From: Chromera velia
Lineage: Eukaryota > Sar > Chromeraceae
Assembly (NCBI GenBank): GCA_018398765.1
Contig: JAHBMJ010000290.1
Location: 7,501 to 47,500 of the forward strand
Direction of reading: 5' to 3'
Length of the DNA stretch: 40,000 nt
Both the position numbers and the translations under genes were made by a program. Below the pieces are notes generated by a model that made no database searches, was not told where the DNA came from, and was given only the letters and a program-made list of their open reading frames with translations. Numbering within the stretch: the first letter of the stretch is position 1; each line of letters opens with the position of its first letter. This document shows positions 34,581 through 40,000 of the stretch, one piece after another.

Positions 34581-37187
34581 AGAGAGAGAGAGGCGGCAAA
34601 ACTCATTTGAAAAAGGAGAAAGAACAAACAAGCCAAATATAGGACGAAAGAAGCAGAGAAGAATCAGAAGCAGTCCGACGGACCGTCACGTCAAACGACT
34701 GCCCTCCAAGTTCCAATCCCGCAGCACTGCAAAGAATTATACTGCAGGCAGGCAGGCAAGCAAGCAAGCAGAAAGTTCTCAGTATCGACACAGTTTTTTC
34801 TCTGCTTCATTGACTGCCCATTATGCTCTGGAGCCACCGACGTGCAGCCTTCTGACCTTCACACAGCATTCATTTCAACAGTGTGAACAAAACTACCCTC
34901 TTCCACTCGCTTGCGTCAATCCCTTCTGACAAACTGACGTACCTCGCGACAACTCTAGACCAGTTGAAGAAGGAGACCATCTGGAGAGGAATCCATCCAG
35001 AGACCGTTCGGGAATGAATTTGAGCTGCAGGGAATAAAAAAGGGAGAGAAGAGGATACAAGAAAAGCAGAAAAAGTTCTGATTAACGTCTGCAGGCCTGC
35101 CGCAGTCCGACCTTCTCCCCCTCCTCATACCCTTCAGCCTTCAGCTCTCCAGGGACTTGCGCGTTCCTTTTGGGCCGCAAGTTGATATGAGGCGTCCGTC
35201 GTTCGAGGAAGCATGGGAACGCATTTTGTAAAAGGAACAGAAACAAGTCTAGAAAGCGCAGAAAGGGTGTGTCTCTTGGCGATGTCTGCATATCGACTGA
35301 GAAGCTTTCTCCCTCACTCCACCCCCTTCTCCTCTCAATGATGTTCATACTTTCATTCTCCCACTCATTTCTCTGTACACCGACCACAAGCCGACCAACC
35401 AATGCTGATCTGCACATGCCAGATCCCGTACCCCAAGCCGATCACCCAGGAGACAGCCCGAAAGCCGAACGCGGGTGTGCTCAGACGGTCGAGGAGATTG
35501 TACCCCAAAGTGAAGCACAGCAACTGCACATGCGGACGTGCACGTACAAAGGAGTTAAGCAGACCAGCTGGAAACAAAGGGTTTAGATGCGAATCAATAT
35601 TGCTATGAAAGGAATAATATCGGTATACATTGAATGATTCTTTCCTCTTCACAAGATTTCTCAAAAGGTCCATAAGAGCTCTTCAAACAAGTAAATCCGA
35701 AAGCTACGCACATGCAGTGCACATGAAAGGCAAGCTTCGAATGAGAAGACTGCTCGTCTCTCGCGCCCACCGTCCACCCAGCGCCCACCCTGACGTACCT
35801 GAAAAAGGTAGAGGCATTGAAGACGAACAAACTTTCTCTTTCCGTAAAGTTCCCATTTTTTCCCGACGATGAATTTGATGACCTCATGATTCGACACCTG
35901 TGGATCGCGCAGACGCACCAACGCCCCGAGAGGAGTATCCAGCACGGTCCGCCCGCTTGCTTGGTGTCTGGGGTCTCCCCACAGTTCCCGGATCCAGAAT
36001 ATAACCTGTCTCCTTCCTTTCTGGACCTTCTCTGAGCACCACATGTGGCCGTCAAAGAAGGGAAAGAGCAGCTGAGGAGCTTCCTTGCACAGTTTTGCAA
36101 CAATGTCCGGGTGGGACTCCCACATTTCGTCCCTGCAGGAATTTTTCAAAACAAGGAAGCTGTAACGAACAGAACTAAGTAAAAAGAAAGACAAGAGCAC
36201 ACAAGATGCACATGACGCGGCATATGCCCAAATCGAATCCGTCAGGGCGCACAATCAATGCAGGCAGGCAGGCATCGATGGGAACAAAAACACATGCAGC
36301 CAGAGATGGGCTCACAGAAAGAAAGATGTCATGATTGAGTGAGAAAATTCCAGAGGACAGATTGGCGCAGAGAGAGAATGGGTGCATGCAGGAGTGCTTC
36401 ACTCAGCTGCCGACCTCCCATAATAGAGTCTGAAGCCGTCACCACGGAGGGAGAGGCAATCTCGAATGAGAAGTTCTGCAATTTTCGCTTTGCCCTCTCG
36501 AAGGGCCCTGCACGCAGTCAAACAATCACGTGCTAAGTTGTTATTCAAAATCTCAGTCAAAGAATGACACGTGGAAATGACCCAAACCGTCTCATAAAAA
36601 CAGAGAGCAAAAACACTCGGACCTGAGACCTCAAAATTATTCCGGACTGAAAGGAGCATTCAGCTGACCAGTAGAGCGGGCTTTGTTTGTCGCCGTGGAT
36701 GTCCACCTGGCAGCATGCTTTCGCTCTGTCTTTGCGACTCTCCGAGTCGAGACCATCCAAAAGAATGCGCCTGCATGCAACGGTCAACGAATCTCCTTAC
36801 GCACGCATGCAGAAACAAGAGGCCGCCTTTTCCATTGGAATCCACTTAGAGATAGAAGCCGGAATCGACGGTTGTTTTATGAAAGAGACTCCTCAAGCAG
36901 ATGGAATGAGTCAACTGGCCTTTCTGGAACCTTTTTCCCTCCCCCTCATTTGTACATGGTCCGGGAACCAACAAAGGTGTATGATATGCACAAACGGAGA
37001 GAAAACTCCTCGACAGGCAAAGTCTGAGATCACCGCTGCCTCCAAATGCCCACCCAAGCACCCATGCACCTGTCGTTTGCAATGAGGGCCTTGACGATCG
37101 GTTGATTTCCGGCAGAGATCATCGACCGGAGGTCCTTGGTTGTCTGCAATCGTGTTCAACCATCCATCCATCCATCCATTCATACAC

Positions 37188-37221
<34 letters not shown>

Positions 37222-37230
37222 ACACCCACA

Positions 37231-37281
<51 letters not shown>

Positions 37282-39031
37282 GCTTCGATGAAGGATTCGA
37301 CCACACGAAACATGGAACCGATCAGGGCCACATGTAGAGAGGGACAACAGAGAAGCAATAGAAAACCCAGAGAGAAGAAATGTGAAAGAGACAAGAGCAA
37401 AGCGCATCTATCACATGGAAGGAAAAGACAGGAGGAAGTTTTGAAGTAGTCATGGAGGGAAAAAAAGCCACGGAAATAGCAGCGACTCGTTTCTCATGGG
37501 GTAGGCGCTGCCGACAAATCAATAATTCTTTTTTGTAAACCCAGAGAAAGAATCCAGGGACTAGTCAGACCGAAAGCAGGCATCGGTAAAGGTTGTCGCC
37601 AATGAAAAAATGATTTGCACGAAGACATTATTGCTGGCAGGTATTTCATCTTTCCAACAATACCAAGGGGCACTTCAAGGGGGGGCACGCAGAGAAGAAA
37701 GAACAGAAAAATCAAGTAGAGACCCCCCAAAAGGCTGAGTACACGCACGCAGGACCGATTGAGACAGGACAAGAAAAGAAAGAGGAGAACGATCCAGAAT
37801 GAAGCTACGCGAGAAGAATGGAATTTCACTGACGATTTTCCAAAAGTCCGTCCAGCTCTCCTCGTGCTTCTCTGTCCATCTGTCTCCTAAAATGTTCCTC
37901 AAAGTTCTGCAGGGAGGGAGGCAATCAGCAGCTGGCCTTCGGTCCTCTGGTCCCTTTCCCCCAGAGTCTGTCTGCGAATCCCTTTGTGAATGCTATGCAA
38001 AACGTTGTTGGTTTCACATACAAAGATAAGACAAACTGACAAATTGTTCCTCAAACAATGGAGAAGGCATCTCTCATCTGTGAACGTTCTGATTTGTCAT
38101 CAGCCAAAGGTCATCCTTTTCAGGCTTTCTCACATGTTCCACGAAAACTGAATTGGGGAAAGAAAATGAGTGTATCAACGAAGACCGGGGGCAGACAGAC
38201 CTCAGGAGCACAACCCCGAACACCGAGACGTCCTGAATTCTGACGCCCCAGATCACGTGACGCATCGCCAGGGATTTGTTTTCTCGCCAGATGAAAGCCG
38301 GACGCTCAGCAAATTCCAACAGAAGGCGAATCAAGTTGCCAAAGATTCTGTTGAGGCAAGGTGAAAAGAGAGCACAAAAAGAGCGCCACATCTGTTTATG
38401 CCAAGTCACTCAGTTTGATCTCTCTTTAATGTGAAAACCGACCCCTGCTCTTAATTCCAAACTTCATGAAATCCACTGCCACTTCACTATACAACGTTGT
38501 GCCTGCCTGCCGTCTAGCAGTCATGCATTCAGGGGACCCTGTTGTGTGTGTCAGGCAGGGATGGTATTGATGAATGATTCGAAGAATCAAGTATGATGAC
38601 AGACCAAGAGAGAGAACTGCATGGAGAGAATCCAGATCAGAGAGGGGAAAGCAGGGATGACAAAAGGGGCAAAACACACAACGAAAAGGCAGCCGATCCA
38701 CAAAACAAAAAAACAACGGGAGGGACCCTCTGAACGGAGAGAAAGAGAACGTACTATGTGACTTCGAAAGCGACCGAGTCAGCAACACAAAGTTGAGTTG
38801 AGATCTCATCAAGTCAGTAACACAAACTGAAGGATTCATAGTTTGCTGACCGAGGGTAGGCTTTTGTTGGCCGAATAAAAACTCTCCGGAGTGTCGGTGC
38901 AACGTGCAGCAGCGACTCAGTAAATTGAGCCCCAAAGTACTGCGAGGGGGACATGTTGAGACAAAAAGAAAGGCGTTCAACGTCATGAAATGCTCAATTA
39001 ATGCGCAGGAACAATGCCAGAGAGAGAGAGG

Positions 39032-39072
<41 letters not shown>

Positions 39073-39959
39073 CAATTACTGGGCCTGGATGGAAGCGCAC
39101 AAGGACTCGAGGAGATACAGGATGAAGCAATCTGCTGGTATGACTTCATGACGAGATCTCCCTTAGCCTTCTTCATGCAAGCAAATAAACGGGGGGGCAG
39201 CTGAGAATCAAGCTCCTCGGCACGACTTGACAGACATCAACTTGGTTGAACAGTCCCCCCCCCCCGGCTACCAAAGTGCGGGAGCTGAAAAGAGCAAACA
39301 CCCCCCAGGGCCCCCCGCCTCAAATTAAGACGGACCTGCAGGGCCCTATCCGATACGGGTTCTGATGTTTTCTGCGTGTCCCTCTTGGGGCTGTCGTCCG
39401 CTGCGGCCTCCCCAAAAGTGCCTAGGTTCTGCAGAAAGGAAGGAATAAGAGGCAGGAAGAGGCTCTTTTGCACGAACCTCAATGACATTCATTACACAAG
39501 GGTCCCTGCCTAGACCCCATGGAGCCTCCAGACGCTCATTCCGTTTTCTGCACAAAAAGCTGAGTGGACAACGACCATGGGATCCCCGCAAAAGAGGGCG
39601 TCATCCCGTGAGACTGATCGCGACACCAAGGTTCTTCTTTGCACAACACTCGGCAGGGATGGCGGTACATGAAATTGACATTGAACATGTCTCACACGCC
39701 AAGCAAACAAGAGTGGTGATGCGACGTGAAAAACGAGTCAATGTGTCGTCGATTTGCTCCTCTAAGTTTCAAAATGGCCAAAACAACGGCGAGAAGGACA
39801 CAAAGCGAATTGGTGAGGGGCCCGGAAAATTAAGAGACCCGTCAACTAAATGGAAAAATGACTTACGGTGAAGCCTGCTTGCCCTTCTTTGGCAAACTCT
39901 GTGTCCTGTTTGGTGTTCATCTTGAACAGGCTGGCGAATGACTGACGAACTCTCTGGAA
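31792..39959 (-). CDS. Globin-ankyrin-TRP-like cation channel fusion (5' end outside window)
   Basis: Exons: 39959-39867, 39428-39336, 38939-38851, 38347-38201, 37906-37834, 37143-37070, 36770-36669, 36507-36415, 36132-35799, 35523-35385, 35285-35157, 35024-34939, 34433-34260, 33924-33851, 33758-33684, 33423-33318, 33015-32899, 32564-32354, 31925-31792. Phases agree throughout; 780 residues lie in the window. Residues 63-165: globin. Residues 166-254: ankyrin-like repeats (DIHGDKQSPLYWALREGK, IAELLI). Residues 256-366: pre-S1 region ending HEVIKFIVGKKWELYGKRKF, as before S1 in TRP channels. Then S1 (YLFQLLCFTLGYNLL), a second hydrophobic segment, S4-S5 (AGLLLWLLSMEVLLTL; EIIHILFFVLLVVLAFASAV), pore helix (TVMTLWVGVLKIWFPDWE), S6 (VSLIAVVTLMKLLIAHLSIKYG) and a post-S6 helix NSRAAQILEIEGRM. 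The S2-S4 exons at 35523-34939 are the least certain. Likely a membrane cation channel with a cytosolic haem-sensor domain; gating is inference. Confidence 0.78.
32899..33423 (-). other. Pore helix and S6 of the channel
   Basis: Two phase-0-joined exons (33423-33318 and 33015-32899). Residues 593-627 hold a pore helix with an acidic FPDWE just after it, a possible cation filter. Residues 628-650 form a hydrophobic S6 ending LLIAHLSIKYG, close to the TRP/polycystin S6 pattern NLLIA..+..Y. Confidence 0.75.
33236..33317. repeat. CTGA/CTGC tetranucleotide array starting at a 5' splice site
   Basis: On the minus strand the intron begins GTCAGTCAGTCAGACAGTC, so the array starts at the first intron base after the pore exon (ends 33318). 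Confidence 0.9.
33807..33850. repeat. (GACT)11 array starting at a 5' splice site
   Basis: Eleven perfect copies. Read on the minus strand it is (GTCA)n or (AGTC)n, and the first base of the array is the first base of the intron after exon 33924-33851. It therefore offers a ladder of overlapping GTCAGT donor sequences. Confidence 0.93.
33969..33996. repeat. (GT)n microsatellite
   Basis: In the intron upstream of the S5 exon of the channel gene. Confidence 0.92.
34517..34592. repeat. (GA)n microsatellite
   Basis: On the minus strand a (TC)n tract in the intron before the S4 exon. The Ser/Leu-rich frame there is artefactual. Confidence 0.93.
37161..37275. repeat. (CATC)n-(CA)n-(GA)n compound microsatellite
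   Basis: In the intron between the last globin exon and the first ankyrin exon, ending about 18 bases from the acceptor. Confidence 0.95.
37834..38939 (-). other. Globin domain (three exons) of the channel gene
   Basis: Exons 38939-38851, 38347-38201 and 37906-37834. The B helix reads YFGAQFTESLLHVAPTLRRV and ends in the CD1 Phe (residue 83). SLAMRHVIWGV holds the proximal F8 His (122). The G and H helices read VSVFGVVLLRTLRNILG then WTEKHEESWTDFWKIV. From the F8 His on, it aligns with neuroglobin-class globins without a gap. CD1-to-F8 is about 11 residues shorter than in myoglobin, so either the CD/E region is shortened or a small exon in the 38850-38348 intron was missed. Confidence 0.8.
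39019..39070. repeat. (GA)n microsatellite
   Basis: In the intron upstream of the first globin exon. Confidence 0.93.
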
Positions 39960-40000
39960 CTGAAAAGTACCGAGGGCCCTTCGTTTTTTTCTTTCCTCCT

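Noticed and set aside
39480-39570. Minus-strand exon KRNERLEAPWGLGRDPCVMNVIE in the channel gene
   Set aside because: It needs an incoming phase 2, but the upstream exon (39959-39867) ends in phase 0 and joins the next one (39428) directly in phase 0.

Overview
This is a stretch of nuclear genome from an intron-rich unicellular eukaryote. Genes are split into many short exons with precise GT..AG introns, joined here by hand through phase-consistent splicing. Introns and spacers are full of microsatellites. There is no operon-like packing, rRNA, recognisable tRNA, CRISPR or prokaryotic signal. Gene content (an animal-like ZRANB3, NDC80, a globin/ankyrin/cation-channel fusion), very short coding exons and unusual GTCAGT donors suggest a free-living protist, perhaps an alveolate such as a chromerid. 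The taxonomic call is inference only.

Layout. (1) 1-1704, minus: 5' part of a secreted or membrane protein of unknown function that runs off the left edge through CT-rich repeats. (2) 1705-2635: spacer with a palindrome and an AT-rich island. (3) 2636-11581, minus: a 13-exon ZRANB3-type fork-remodelling translocase/endonuclease of 1,850 residues. It has an N-terminal C4 zinc finger, SNF2 lobes split by an acidic insertion, an HNH domain and a tail with PIP-like and SUMO-interacting motifs. (4) 11.6-17.4 kb: mostly debris, namely a G-rich island, a short ankyrin-like gene fragment (plus), a decayed DBP2-type DEAD-box helicase pseudogene (plus) and an AT-rich island. (5) 17446-26293, plus: NDC80 in 23 exons (773 residues), with the CH domain in exons 1-3 and a long coiled coil cut into tiny, mostly phase-0 exons. 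(6) 26.3-31.8 kb: spacer, a third AT-rich island, a huge compound microsatellite and pieces of a possible small Cys-rich secreted protein (minus). (7) 31792-39959, minus, 5'-incomplete: at least 19 exons encoding a globin domain, ankyrin-like repeats and a TRP-like six-helix cation channel in one chain.

The genes do not form a pathway. ZRANB3 acts at stalled replication forks and NDC80 at kinetochores. The most notable item is the globin-ankyrin-channel fusion, which suggests a haem-based gas or redox sensor coupled directly to ion flux. The second theme is splice-site usage: about half of the inferred donors have C at +3, and several sit at the first base of GTCA-type tetranucleotide arrays.
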